Shown piece after piece: positions 1 to 11,610 of a stretch of DNA of 64,000 nucleotides. The notes beneath the pieces were generated by a model. The model was not told the DNA's origin and did no database searches. It was given only the letters and a program-made list of their open reading frames with translations. Source of the stretch: Apodemus sylvaticus. Taxonomy: Eukaryota; Chordata; Mammalia; Rodentia; Muridae. The translations under genes and the position numbers were made by a program. Within the stretch, counting starts at the first letter, position 1; every line of letters begins with the position of its first letter. The stretch spans positions 101,613,282 to 101,677,281 of the forward strand of contig NC_067473.1 in assembly GCF_947179515.1 (NCBI RefSeq). The letters are read 5' to 3'.

Positions 1-1721
1 CATCCTAGAAGACTTGTGCCCCAGAGCACCAGGGGATCCCCAGTAAGTCATTCCACGTCCAGTTCTACATCTTACTCTTGCCAACTGTAACCTAGTCTTT
101 AAACCTTTCTTGTCTGAGTCCATGACAGGAGAAGAAGAGGGCAGGGGATTTCAGACGCGCTTGGGTGTCCGGCGGTGGAGAGGGGAGAGCCCTCAGAAGG
201 GCAGCACGTGTGTCTCATCTGTCTCTCCCGGTTGGTTCCAGGGGTGAGCGACTCGCCTGGTCACCCATTAGCGCTCCTTGGCGAGCCAGCTTCCTTTTCT
301 CACTTCCTCCAGTTAAGGCCTTGGTGCTCATTAGCGGCTCTCTCTAGCTGACTTCCTCCTTAATGGGCCTCGAGGTCAATAATGCGAAGATGGTTTAATT
401 CCCTCTGCAGAGCTTCATTTCCTTACACGCCACCCTGCCTCTCTTGGGGGAACTGGTAATGAGCAGAGCTAAAGTGTTCTGAGTCTTGGACACAGTTCGG
501 CTTCCTAGGCAGGAGCCTGATGTGTCAAGAACAGGAGGGAAGGCTCTGCCCTGTGGTCATTGCCTCCCAGGAGCCAGAGGTCTTTGCATCCAAAAGCTGA
601 ACTATATGCCAAGGAAAGGCAGTCATAATATTCTTAAGTTTGAGTCTCTGGGAGGAAAGGTCTTGTAGGCAGAAGGTAGAAGCCATCCTGGCTCTGACCT
701 CAGCGCCTGGAATGTCCCCAGCTTTGGTGGAGACCTTTAGCAAGGTCTTGCCTGCTCCTCCATACCATTCTGATCTTTTCAGGATCTGGGTTTCTTTAGT
801 AACGGCTTGTATCCTGAGGAGGGACTCTTAATGTTCTCCACCTTATTGACTCCCAACCTTACCCAAATTCTCAGAGCCATGTAGGCCTGGGGTTATTAGA
901 GGGTTGCTAGGAAAAACAGAGTGGGTAAACTGCTCTTCTCCCCTCCCCCACAGCGCACCAGAGGTGTTATGGGAACAAGGAGGTGAGAATAAATGAGTCT
1001 GCGCTAAACCTGGCAGGGAGCCGCACACCCGAGCACACTGCCGCCCAAAGCTGTGGGCCAAGTGATGGGCAAACAGTAAACAAGTCCATTAGGTCGCAGC
1101 GAAGGAGGCGGGAGAGTGGCAGGGCTCTCCACTGCTGCCACATGGAGACCTGGAACTCTAAGGTCCTGGTCTCTAGAGTCTTTGTATGTGTGCTGTAGTG
1201 TCAAGTAAAAGTAAACATCAGTGATTCAGAAACTTACTGCACTGTAGAGAACTCACTTGTTCTAGAGCAAGTTTCAGGCCTTGTGTTGACAAAAGAACAT
1301 CTCATGTTCTCAGGGATCAGAATTGCAAGTCCATTTCCTCTCGAGGCACTCTCTGATGCCATGCCTGGGCTCAGTTGGTGCTGCCTGCTGGGATGGCAAG
1401 GCTGTAGTACCTTTCAAGCAAGTGCCCCATACTACTCCTTTGGCAACACTGACCTTATTGGCAGACAGGAAAGGGTGAAGTGTTGGGTGTGCATTTAAGA
1501 AAACTAATCTGTAAGTTGCCCTGTCTGTTCCCTTAAGAAAGCAAGCATAGCAAAATAGTTCAGCAGAGGAGACATGTTGCTCTACCTGCAGAAAGGCTGT
1601 GCTGAAGCCAGACAGCTCCCCACAGTTAGGGAGGAATCAGGCAGCTCATTTGGTCTGCTCTTGTATTCCTGGAACCTTTGTCTGCCCATTCTGAATGTTA
1701 ACACGTAACCCTTGTTTCTAG
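1..1721 (+). other. Polr1a: Polr1a intron, 3' part (partial)
   Basis: This is the end of the intron preceding the first exon of the window. It closes with a pyrimidine-rich tract and a TAG acceptor at 1719-1721. I saw no exon in it: no frame continues the Rpb1-family sequence expected just before the active-site domain. No clear SINE or other repeat was recognised. Confidence 0.75.
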
Positions 1722-1952
1722 GTATTTGCCACCAAACTCACTTACCCTCAGCCGGTTACCCCCTGGAACGTGCAGGAGCTGAGACAGGCAGTCATCAACG
1801 GCCCCAACGTGCACCCGGGCGCCTCCATGGTCATCAACGAAGACGGCAGTCGCACGGCCCTGAGCCCAGTGGATGCCACGCAGCGGGAAGCTGTGGCCAA
1901 ACAGCTCCTGACTCCAGCCACTGGGGCTCCTAAGCCTCAGGGGACAAAAGTT
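1722..1952 (+). CDS. Polr1a: Polr1a exon a (residues 1-77), start of active-site domain
   Basis: This 231-bp exon is phase 0 at both ends, with acceptor TTTCTAG and donor GTGAGT. It encodes the start of Rpb1 domain 2. The stretch beginning VFATKLTYPQPVTPWN matches the family pattern in which a strand is followed by VTPxN and then a helix. Next comes the 'PGA...I..DG.R..L' segment, seen here as HPGASMVINEDGSR. The last part, rich in A, Q, T and P, is a Pol I-specific linker. The frame is fixed by joining to the next exon. Confidence 0.96.
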
Positions 1953-2947
1953 GTGAGTAAAACGAGGGTTCGTTCATGACTTCCTGGTTCCTGTCTGGCT
2001 CCTCCATGCTGCCTCTCAGCAGGGCTAAGCAGAGGATGGTACTCAGATCAGTAGCAGCTTAGTCCACTGGAACTAAGGAGAGAGAGAAGTTGACCGGGGT
2101 CCTCACCACTGGTACTGAATTAGTGTAGCATCTCTGGGATTGACTAACTGTAATACTGTAATACTGGACAAATGTTCCCACCTGCCTAGAGGGGACCTTC
2201 GAGACACCCTTGGCGTGGGTTGGCGTGGTGACCATTGTTTCCCATTGATTTTTTCAGAGCCAACAGTAGGCCAGTCTCTTGCCTTCCTTATTTCTGAAGG
2301 TCTCCTCAGCTAGAGCAGAGTTAAATTCTCTACGCTGATTTGCTTTGGTGACAGGGACACCATTCAGACCATTCAAGGCACCAATTTTGTTCTTTGTTAG
2401 GTTAATACATTGTCGGGCTTTTTGCTAGGATCTATGTGAGGGATTCAAGAAGCTGCAAGGTATGTTTTGCTTTACTTCGATGGGTCCAGACAGATGTAGA
2501 ATGATCTTCCTGTTCACTCAAATCAAAGTTGCAATGAGGAGAAACGTTTGAAGAGGAATATGCAATGAGAAGTCAGTAGTACTGAGTATGGAGTGCTTCT
2601 GTGTGCTAAGGCTTTGCAAGGACGTGGCCCTGACAGGGATTGCTCCTGAAGGAATGTGGTCTGTGAGCTGGAAGTCAGTCTCCAAGGCCTGCAGGGGACT
2701 ATGGATAAGTACAGTCATGTCGCAGAGGGAGCACCAGGGGCATTTGGCCATAGAGATAGGTAAGAAGAGGTGAATGTGAGAGAGGACAAGGAAAGACACA
2801 ATGTTTAGCCCTTCTAAATTTGAGTTGACAGCAGACAGAATAAGAGCCCATCTCCTGTAAAAACTACCGGAGGCTTAGATGGGGGAGCGGGTCACAGAGT
2901 GAAGAACAAGCTATCGGAATACTAATCTCCTAAAGAGTACCGTGGGG

Positions 2948-3074
2948 GGGGAGACGAGGTCCTGGGGGTACAAAACGTGGGTGCGGTGGGGCTCGCTTGC
3001 TGGGGAGACGAGGTCCTGGGAGTACAAAATGTGGGAGCGGTTGGGGAGTTGGGGAGTGGTGGGGCTCGCTTGCT
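2948..3074 (+). repeat. Two-copy tandem duplication, 54-bp unit
   Basis: Copy 1 (2948-3001) and copy 2 (3002-3074) both run from GGGGAGACGAGGTCCTGGG to TGGGGCTCGCTTGCT. They differ at three substitutions, and copy 2 has about 19 extra G-rich bases before its last 15 bases. The copies abut directly. It is not part of any known transposable element that I recognise. Confidence 0.85.
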
Positions 3075-5139
3075 GGTTTTGTGTCTACACTTGTTTCTTG
3101 GCTGTAGGCATGGTGTTCTTTAGTCACCAGAAGGAGGCCGATTTCGGTCTTTACACTGAGGAAATAGGCAGCAAGCAGCTAGGGCATTTGAAAAGTAAAT
3201 CAGAAATGGTCTGACGTTATCGGGGTATAAAGGTAAATCAGAGGCTTATTGGGATGCTTTCTTCACGTTTCCTGATTCCTTCTGTGGACTCAGGTGGGGG
3301 TGTGCAAAGGGTGGGACAGGGGTTCCGCTGAGGGACAGTGCCCAGCTGCGGTGTGCTAGGCAGTTCACAGGAAGCCAGTGACAGATTGCCTGAGTGGCGG
3401 TAACGGTGAGTGAGCGTGGCTTAGTTCTTTTATCTTCCAACTTGGGCTCAAATCCTTAGCAAGCTCTTAGGCCACTGACCCACCTCTCAACCCATCTGGT
3501 CAGCTGGCTCCATCTCCTTTCTGGGTTTGCATATGCTGTTTCTCTGCCCTCCTTGTGACTCTGTAGCTGAATCCTGCTGGTCCTCCAAGTCTCAGTCCAG
3601 CCCTCTTTTCCCTAGGGTCAGAGTAACTATTTCAGTCTTAATTGGTCTTAACAGCTTTTACTATATAGTGTGAAAGCAAGCATAGACAAATGGATGTGCA
3701 TCCAAAAATATTTGCAAAACCAGGTAGCTAGGCTGCAGACAGTATTTTCCCACTCCTGAAAAGCACGTGTCCCCAGCACACAGTGTACCTTCCCTCCTCC
3801 CTATCCCCGCTTCTTGCTCTCACCACATGGTATCATCCCTGAGTTCCCCATTCACCGGCAAAGACAGGAAACACAAGTGGTCCTTCCATCAGGTCCTAGG
3901 ACTCGGATGTCAACGTGTCAATGATGTTATGTACATATAGAGCACTTTGACTTATGCGTGCATGCGCTTCTAATTTATTATTTTTGAATAGAAGGGCTGG
4001 GAGAGGTGACTAGGAAGGAAACTAAAGATTAGCTTACAGGTTAGGTCAGGGCAGGAAGGGTTGTCATTTTCTCCGTGACAGGGGTAACCTCTGCCTTTTC
4101 CCCTGAGCCTCAACAAAAAGGAAGTGGTCAGGATAGCCTAGGCCTGTTTCTCTGCCTGGCTGCCTGAGCAGTCTCTGGCCCCATGCCCACCCCTGCAAAC
4201 TCTAACCCAGGCACTGAGGCACACTAATTCTCACCACAGTATTTATTTAGTGACAAGAGAAAGGAAAGGCCTTGGGTTTGGGTTGGCAAGGGGAGTGCCC
4301 TGCGCTCCCAGATTTCTGTTTGGATTGGCGAGTGCCTGGCAGACTGGCCTACATCTACTGGCTGCAGTGGATTTGCTTACGATAGATTCACTAGGCTCAG
4401 ACGCTAGGCCCACCCTGGGCTTTTGAGACTGGGCCACACAGACCTGGCCACCTTTTCCCTGGAGACACTAAGGAAAGAAAACCTCAGGCTGTGGGACACA
4501 CAGAGCAGCCAGTGCCTTGGAGATGCTCACAGGACTCCTCAGAGTTCAGGTCTCCTTGGAGACACGTGGAGGACTCGCCTGTGGGGGTGGGAAGCTTGGA
4601 ATTCCTCAGCAAGCAAAAATACAGACTGCTCTTAGGGCTGCTAACCTGCTCTAGCTGAGAGAACTTTGAGAACTGACAAGGGCTGCTGGGGAAGGGGGAA
4701 ATCTCTTCACAGCCTGAAGCCCAGCCGACAGGCTTACCTTAGCCAGCTTCCCAGTGTGCCCTTACGGGTGGCCACAGAAGGCTGCAAGACCTGTTTCCTC
4801 CTGCTTCTTAACTGCTGTGACACAGGAGACCTGATGAGGAGAGATGATTACCAAGGGTCTATATCCTCTGGTGCCCCTTACCTTTATGCAGTTGTCTTTA
4901 AAACCGTCCTTGTGGTTTGTAACGTCAGCTTTGAGTAAAAGGTGTCCTGCCAAAGGAGCAGGACAGGCAGGGTTTGAAAGGGGAAAATATGATCAGTGTG
5001 TGTCTCGAAAGGGAAAATTTCTTGTGCTTTATTTATTCTTTAACATTTGTATCTTCTGGTTTTCTCCCTTCAGTGAGCATATGGCTTATGCAGATTTTTG
5101 TTTTGTTTTGCTTTCTTACTGCATTTCTTTATTTGGGAG

Positions 5140-5275
5140 GAAGTCAGGGAATACGCATGCCAAGGCATGTGTGTGGAATCAGAAGACGGTTTTCTCCTGT
5201 CATGTGGGTCTCAGGGATCGAAGTCAGGAATCAGGCTTGGAAGAAAGTGCCTTTACCCACTGAGTCATCTCTGGC
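5140..5275 (-). mobile_element. B3/B2-family SINE, minus strand
   Basis: Read on the plus strand it carries the reverse complement of a B3 tRNA-like head: 'catgtgggtctcagggatcg', then 'caggcttgg', 'cctttacccactgagtcatct'. A short B1-like piece (5276-5334, 'gcagaggcaggaggatca') follows directly in plus orientation. Both are diverged. Confidence 0.7.
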
Positions 5276-6369
5276 AAGCAGAGGCAGGAGGATCATAAGT
5301 TTGAGACCGGCTTTGCAACACAACAAGACACTGTTTACCAAAATATTTATGCAGAAGTTATATGTATTCTAATATGAACAACGCTAAGATCTGGGGTGGT
5401 TAAGATGTTACCAAGCGCCTTAACACCCTTCCCTTTAAGTCCACGCCTCAGAGGCCTAGCAGTGAGGGCCCACACACCTTTTCCTATGTGCAGCTGCCCT
5501 AGACATAGTTGATTTCCAGTGGTTGTGTCCTGTCTCCTTACTGGGATTTTGATTTTGTTAATTCTTTTAGCATCACACTCAGACTAGTATTGATCTACTT
5601 TAGCCTCCGTAATCACTGTGTCATTCTGTAATGTATATACACTGGTATTTACTGTCGCTTCTGTGGGACAGATAGTTCTACGTTTTTGCCATTGTAAGCT
5701 GGGCTGCATAAACATACATTCTTTCTGCTTACCTTGGTCCTTTTTTCCTTCTGGAAGGCTAAGAGCAAATATTTGAAATGTCACAAGGAGTATTTTCAGA
5801 TCATTTCCCCCAAGATTATGGCAGTTTTTAGTTTTTATACTTGTTTTACATTTTTGAAGTATGGTATGTTTTCACGGATCACTGAACTGAGATTCAAAAG
5901 CCTTGTCTTCCAGTCCTGGCTGTTCTTGGAGTAGCTGGGCTGATTCTAAGCTGTGGAATTCATGTGTGACCTTGGGGGGAATTTGAGAAGCCTGCCAAGT
6001 TCTTTCAAATCCGTGGAAACATGCAGTCTTGGAACTTTCTCTGTTTCTTTGTTAACTCAGAGAGGAGCCCAGGGCCCGGAAGGCTGCATAATCTGAGAGC
6101 AGTGCTTTTCCCACAAGGGCCCTGTGGTCGGCCATGGCTGCTCCTGCCGCCTTCGTGCCTAGAAGCAGGATTGGAGCTGTGGAAGGCCAAGAGCAGAGGG
6201 CTGGTGACTATTTCTCAGAGTTTCTAGAGCGTTTTTCTAGATTATTTAGTTAACTAGAACATGAGGTACACAGAGCTTACCCAAGTGAAGTGTGGTGATC
6301 CCTTGCAGGGATCAGGGGTCCTCAGCGTCCCCATGGGTAGGCAGTCACCTGCCCTGCATTCTGCCGCAG

Positions 6370-6624
6370 GTGTGCCGGCATGTGAAGAATGGGGACATCC
6401 TCCTCCTGAACCGACAGCCCACCTTGCACAGACCCTCCATCCAGGCCCACCGTGCCCACATTCTGCCTGAAGAGAAAGTCCTGCGCCTTCACTATGCCAA
6501 CTGCAAGGCCTACAACGCTGACTTCGATGGAGACGAGATGAACGCCCACTTCCCCCAGAGCGAGCTGGGCCGAGCTGAAGCCTACGTCCTGGCCTGCACT
6601 GATCAGCAGTATCTTGTTCCCAAG
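6370..6624 (+). CDS. Polr1a: Polr1a exon b (residues 78-162), catalytic Mg-binding loop
   Basis: This 255-bp exon is phase 0 at both ends. It encodes the catalytic centre: LNRQPTLH at about residues 89-96, then NADFDGDEMN at residues 126-135 (bases 6514-6543). The three aspartates of that loop hold catalytic magnesium A in every multisubunit RNA polymerase, and all three are intact. The acceptor is CCGCAG. The donor is AAG|GCAAGT, a GC donor in the strong context typical of GC-AG introns, and joining there gives VPK followed by DGQPL, as the family requires. Confidence 0.98.
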
Positions 6625-6996
6625 GCAAGTCTGTCCCTTGAGACCATGCCATAGTCTTCACCTTGGCTGTTGGGCCGCTCTAGGACAGGAGTGGGTGGAG
6701 CAGGACGTGATAAATTTTTAACAGCTTTTAGTGTCTAAAATCAGAGAAACATTTTTGTCTTGTGACGTCAAACGTTAGGGGAAAACATGGGCCCGCCATC
6801 TTAGAGAGCCAGTTTCGGTAGTTGAATAATAAATAGCACTTAGCTCCAAACTTGCTGCATTCTCTAACTTGCTGGTCTGGCAAGCTTTAGCATGCAGGGT
6901 ATGAAGACCCACAGAAGACTGACCCTTTAGCTGTGAGGATCTGAAGTTTGGGAGTGTTTCCATTTGGTTGGCTAGTTTTATTCAGTTATTGTTAAA

Positions 6997-7073
6997 TACA
7001 CACAAGCACGCACACACAGACACATATACACGTACATATTTATGTATTTTATACACAAGCACGCACACACAGA
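6997..7073 (+). repeat. CA-rich simple sequence with internal duplication
   Basis: An imperfect (CA)n tract. The segment 'acacaagcacgcacacaca' appears at 6997-7022 and again at 7051-7073, separated by AT-rich sequence. Confidence 0.8.
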
Positions 7074-8261
7074 TGTATCATTTGGGGCTGGGTTCTCCGT
7101 GGGCAACTGTTTTCTTCATTTTGACCAGTTGTGGCTTTCTTTGATGAGGGGTGAAAGGATATATGGACAAGTATTTAGAATACAGCTAAGAAGTAACTAA
7201 TTTAATAAAAGGTCTTTAGTAGTTTTCCCTATGAGCACAGCACTCCCAGGTAGTTAGCTAGGTGTCTAGTACCAGACTGAACTCCCTTGGGCGGGCTGTG
7301 AGTTACTGCTGGGACCCAAGTGCCACTATTACACCTCACAGATGCCTAGCTGTGTGGGTCATTATGGTCGGTCATAGGCATCAAAGCTGAGGAGGCTGTT
7401 GGCTGCTTCCGGCCCTTGGCAGCTTGCAGAACGCTGTCTGTGAACACTAGTCCTGGGGGGGCGGGGGGGGGGGGAGACTTTGGGTCAGATCGGGCTTGGA
7501 TCCTCTAAGCCCTCTGGCTAAAGTGTGCAGCATGTCTTGGCATAGGGACTTACTCAACCTTTGGGAGACAGTCGGGCAGCATCAGTAGTTTATATTTGAG
7601 GGATGCTCTCTTGGCCTCCCATGACAAACAACTCAAAGGGGAGTTTTTCATGCCTGCTTTTTGCTAAATAATGGCATATGGAGGGAGCATTGTCAGCCCC
7701 AGTAGGGTAACTATGTTCAACTTATATGTGTAGACTTAAATGTATCATGTAATTTTAGGTAGATAAGCAATAGTGTGATTCATTATGGCTTTTTCCAGTA
7801 TCCGCTCTCTCTCCTGCTATATTGGTCTCACTTCCCGGCCCCAAGCCTGAGTTTTAAGAGGCAGCTTAATCCCAGGGATCCACAAGAAATCCCCCCTGCA
7901 GTTCATGAAGATGTCTCTTTGAATCCCTCCATTTCTCTCCAACGTTGTTCCTCGTGGAAAACCCCATGTAGTCAGCGCTGTCTAAGTAGACACATGGGAA
8001 GGACATACGTCCTCCTATTGCCCTTGGCCAGATGACATGTTTATATTTCAGGAGTCTGAGTTAGTGGGTGCTTCTGGGAGGCACAGAGCAAAGGAAGCCA
8101 CATTGAGGAGAAAGGGCTGAGTGTAATCCTTCTCACCTGCCGAAAGGGCTGAGCCCTTTTCAGACTGGACAGTTTCTTGGCAGTGATATATCGCATTCAT
8201 TTGGAATGTGATGGGATCTGGAGAGACTAGAAATAGTGATGGAAACCACAAGTACTATTTC

Positions 8262-8400
8262 CCAAGTGTGTCTCCGTGCCGGGCACTGCAGAGTGCTTTG
8301 GAGGCTTCTCATTTCACGCTGCTCACAGCCCTCAGAGGTAAGTACTACTACTGTCTGCACTTCACCCTCGAGAATGGAGCTCGCAGGAGCTCACTGAAGC
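8262..8400 (+). mobile_element. MIR SINE fragment
   Basis: It has the MIR core order: 'gggcactgcagagtgcttt', then a 'tctcatttcacgctgctcacagccctcagaggtaagtactac'-like stretch that aligns to the MIR 'ctcatttaatcctcacaacaaccctatgaggtaggtacta' region (each part read by eye). It is an ancient, diverged, plus-strand copy. Confidence 0.7.
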
Positions 8401-8714
8401 AGGAGGGAGGGGCTTCCAGGTCCTCGTGGTGTTTGTTGGCTGTGCTACAGAGAGGGCCGCATGGTCCCAGGGCATGCTAGAAGCCACACAGCAATGCCCA
8501 CCAGTCTGCTCCTTAGATCTCTCCCATATACTCTGTCACCCTGGTGTGTCACTGTGGCTTTACCTGGTACCAGTTTGTGCTTAACTTCGCTTTTCTGCCC
8601 ACATTAGTAGGCCACTGGTTATCAGAAAGACTAAATAAGGGGTTCTGAGACCACTAGACCGTTCGGAAATTAGAAAACATAATTTGTTAATGTGAAAAAT
8701 CGGTTCTTAACCTT

Positions 8715-8960
8715 TTCAGGTAATAACAATAGTGAAAATAGTAATAACGGTAGCAGCTGTGGTAGTGATCTGAAGCCATCACATACCGACCAGGCCCTGG
8801 GCCTCAAGCATCCCCCTCAGCAGTTTACAGACATTTTCATACATAGTCTTCACAATGGCCTTAGAAATAGGTGCCGTTTACTGCTGAAGAAACACCAAGA
8901 AAGGAAGTTGTCAGCCAGTGAGGAGGCCAAGACTCAAACCTCTGAGCCCTTAGCCACACT
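8715..8960 (+). mobile_element. MIR SINE, nearly full span
   Basis: It begins with 'taataacaatagtgaaaata', continues through 'catacatagtcttcacaatgg' and 'gccgtttactgctgaagaaac', and ends with 'gccaagactcaaacctctga'. This is the MIR body from the tRNA-related part to the 'gaactcaaacc' 3' section. A 139-codon ORF crossing it is fortuitous. Confidence 0.75.
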
Positions 8961-10816
8961 TGATGGCAGGGCTAGACCGGGGCAGAACGTGACACCATGT
9001 CAAAAGTTACGATTCTGGTCATTTTTATTTAGTCTTAAATGCCAAAGGCAAATCCTTATTTACTTATGCTTATCAGATCCAGCATCTCTGGTGCAGAGTA
9101 ATAAGCTGTAAGGGGTGCTGCGGCCAGGCAGAAAGGGCCTTCCTGGGACTGGCTTCTTCCCTTTCCTCTCTGTGGCTCATTGTCCTCCTCGGCTGGGCCT
9201 CCAGAGATGGGGAGTTTGCTCGTGTCCCCTTTGTCCCCTTTGTCCCCTTTGTCCCCTCTGTCTCACTTTGTCCATACAGCGCCAGGTTAAAGTGCCTCCC
9301 CTGTGGCCAGTCTGTGTACTGAGCAGAGCTTGTCTTTTCCTCCTAATTAAAATTTGAGATGATTAGAACTTTTCCCTTTTTTTTATTGTTTGTTTGTTTG
9401 TTTGTTTATTGAAACAATTGAATTTTTCATTTATTATTTTGACCAATATCTTCCTGTTTTCCTGTGCTACTAAGGGCCAAAACTTTGTGGAAAGTTCTTG
9501 ATGGAACTTAAGCTGTAGTTTTCTGACTTCTACATAGCTAGAAAGTCCAAGGCACAAAGACACCATTCTTTAAGCATTCTGACCAGAGATACTGATTTTA
9601 ATGTCATCTTGTTAAGATATTAAACAGTAGCAGAACTCTGTAGTTTTGATTCAGAATTGTTCTTTCCAACCTAAACAGCTCTTTTAGGAAATTCAGAATT
9701 CTAAGTAGACCCTTAGTAACTACATTAATCAGCATTTCTCTCTGGAATCTATGATTAGTGCCTTGAAAGCAATTTAGCTCTTTAAGGAGCTTTCTAGTCC
9801 TGGAAAACTCTGGATAGAAAAAGGAGGCAGGTCACCAGGTGTGTCACATACGTAATTGCATTCCTTGAAGGGTGAAAATTCTGTAGTACCTGCTCCCAGA
9901 GACTGGAATAGATCAAATGTATAATCCTGGCTTGGGTTTCTCCTCCAAGAAAAACAAGATCATTTTTGGAATAAGATGTGGAAGATTTTTTTGTTTTTAT
10001 ATTAGGTTAACTTTGAATTTTTTTCATACAGTATCTTTTCATCATGTTCATTCTCTCAAAACGAAACAAGAACACAAAATATATAAAAACAGACAAGCTA
10101 CTCCTGGGTCTGGGGCCTGCTCTGCAGTATGGTTAATTTACTCAGTGTCACTAGGGAAGATAATTTATTCTTATTTATGTTGGTAACTTGAAGCCTTCAT
10201 TAAAAAGGCCGTATGTGCCATCTGCTCCTGCTTTCTCTAACAACTCTATGTGAGTTTTTGTACACCTGTCATTACTGTGTTTGGACCATTTGACAAGAAT
10301 GTTTCCATTCTGACTCTTCCAACAACTGTGTTGAAGACCTGAGCCCCTCGTTGTGAACCATGGCTGTAATGTGACAAGTGAGATAATAATGCTTTTTGAG
10401 CTCCATTCTCGATTTTATCTCAGATTCCTGTAGACATGGAAACATTTTAAGAAACTATTTACTAAACGTCATTGAGTGTAGCTATTTTTACTTTGATTTG
10501 CCTGGGTTGCCATGAACACGGACCTGACAGATAAGGTCTGGTAGACTGGGGATTACAAAGACTGTGAAAATGTCAAATGAAATTAATGTGGCCACTGAAC
10601 CTGGGGTTTTTATAAAAGCCCACATTTTGGCCTTAGGTGGGTAATACCTTCATTAGAACTCACCCGAAACCACATGCTGTATTCTGAAAACACACTAGTA
10701 AAGGACATTCTTTCCCAATATAGTCAAACAACATCAAGGCCCTTCCCTGGCCCTGTAAGACCCCTGAGTCTTTAAATTCTTCCTCCCGCCTGAGCCCATT
10801 ATCACTAGGGCTTCAA

Positions 10817-11610
10817 CTGCACTGCTGCTCTTGGATGCAGTGTGAGCGCCCCTTTGCAATCTGCACTGCTGCCCTCAGATGCAGTATGAGTGCCCCTCCA
10901 CAGTCTGCACTGCTGCCCTCAGATGCAGTATGAGTGCCCCTCCACAGTCTGCACTGTTGCCCTCAGATTCAGTGTGAGCGCCCCTCCGCAGTCTGCACTG
11001 CTGCCCTCAGATGCAGTGTGAGCACCCCTCCACAGTCTGCACAGTTGCCCTCAGATTCAGTGTGAGCGCCCTTCCACACAGTCTGCACTGCTGCCCTCAG
11101 ATGCAGTATGAGTGCCCCTCCACAGTCTGCACTGTTGCCCTCAGATTCAGTGTGAGCACCCCTCCACAGTCTGCACTGCTGCCCTCAGATGCAGTGTGAG
11201 CGCCCCTCCGCAGTCTGCACTGCTGCCCTCAGATGCAGTGTGAGCGCCCCTCCGCAGTCTGCACTGCTGCCCTCAGATGCAGTGTGAGCGCCCCTCCGAA
11301 GTCTGCACTGCTGCCCTCAGATGCAGTGTGAGCGCCCCTCCTCAGTCTGCACTGCTGCCCTCAGATGCAGTGTGAGCGCCCCTCCGCAGTCTGCACTGCT
11401 GCCCTCAGATGCAGTGTGAGCGCCCCTCCTCAGTTTGCACTGCTGCCCTCAGATGCAGTGTGAGCGCCCCTCCGCAGTCTGCACTGCTGCCCTCAGATGC
11501 AGTGTGAGCGCCCCTCTGCAGTCTGCACTGCTGCCCTCAGATGCAGTGTGAGCGCCCCTCCACAGTCTGCACTGCTGCCCTCAGATGCAGTGTGAGCGCC
11601 CTTCTGCAGT
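10817..11610 (+). repeat. Minisatellite, 18 units of 44 bp
   Basis: Unit starts fall at 10817, 10861, 10905, 10949, 10993, 11037, 11083 and then every 44 bp to 11567. Unit 6 is 46 bp because of an extra AC. The unit runs CTGCACTGCTGCCCTCAG, then ATGCAGTGTGAGCGC, then CCCTCCGCAGT. Units 2-8 mix three variants: TATGAGTG/CCACAGT types (2, 3, 7), ATTCAG types (4, 6, 8) and a mixed type (5). Units 9-18 are nearly identical. Unit 1 is the most diverged. CACTGC (positions 4-9) and GCAGTG (21-26) are an inverted repeat in most units. The array is intronic. The unit length is not a multiple of three, so any ORF over it is accidental. Confidence 0.97.

Larger units (their letters stand above)
1953..6369 (+). 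other. Polr1a: Polr1a intron (4.4 kb)
   Basis: A GT-AG intron. It holds a 54-bp head-to-tail duplication at 2948-3074 and a minus-strand B3-like SINE followed by a B1-like scrap at 5140-5334. The rest appears to be single-copy sequence without recognisable coding content. Confidence 0.85.

Noticed and set aside
4844..5372. Two overlapping ORFs of 139 and 132 codons
   Set aside because: They cross a minus-strand SINE within an intron and resemble no protein. Two overlapping frames of equal length point to chance.
8692..9111. 139-codon plus-strand ORF
   Set aside because: It lies over a MIR element within an intron, with no family resemblance and no splice support.
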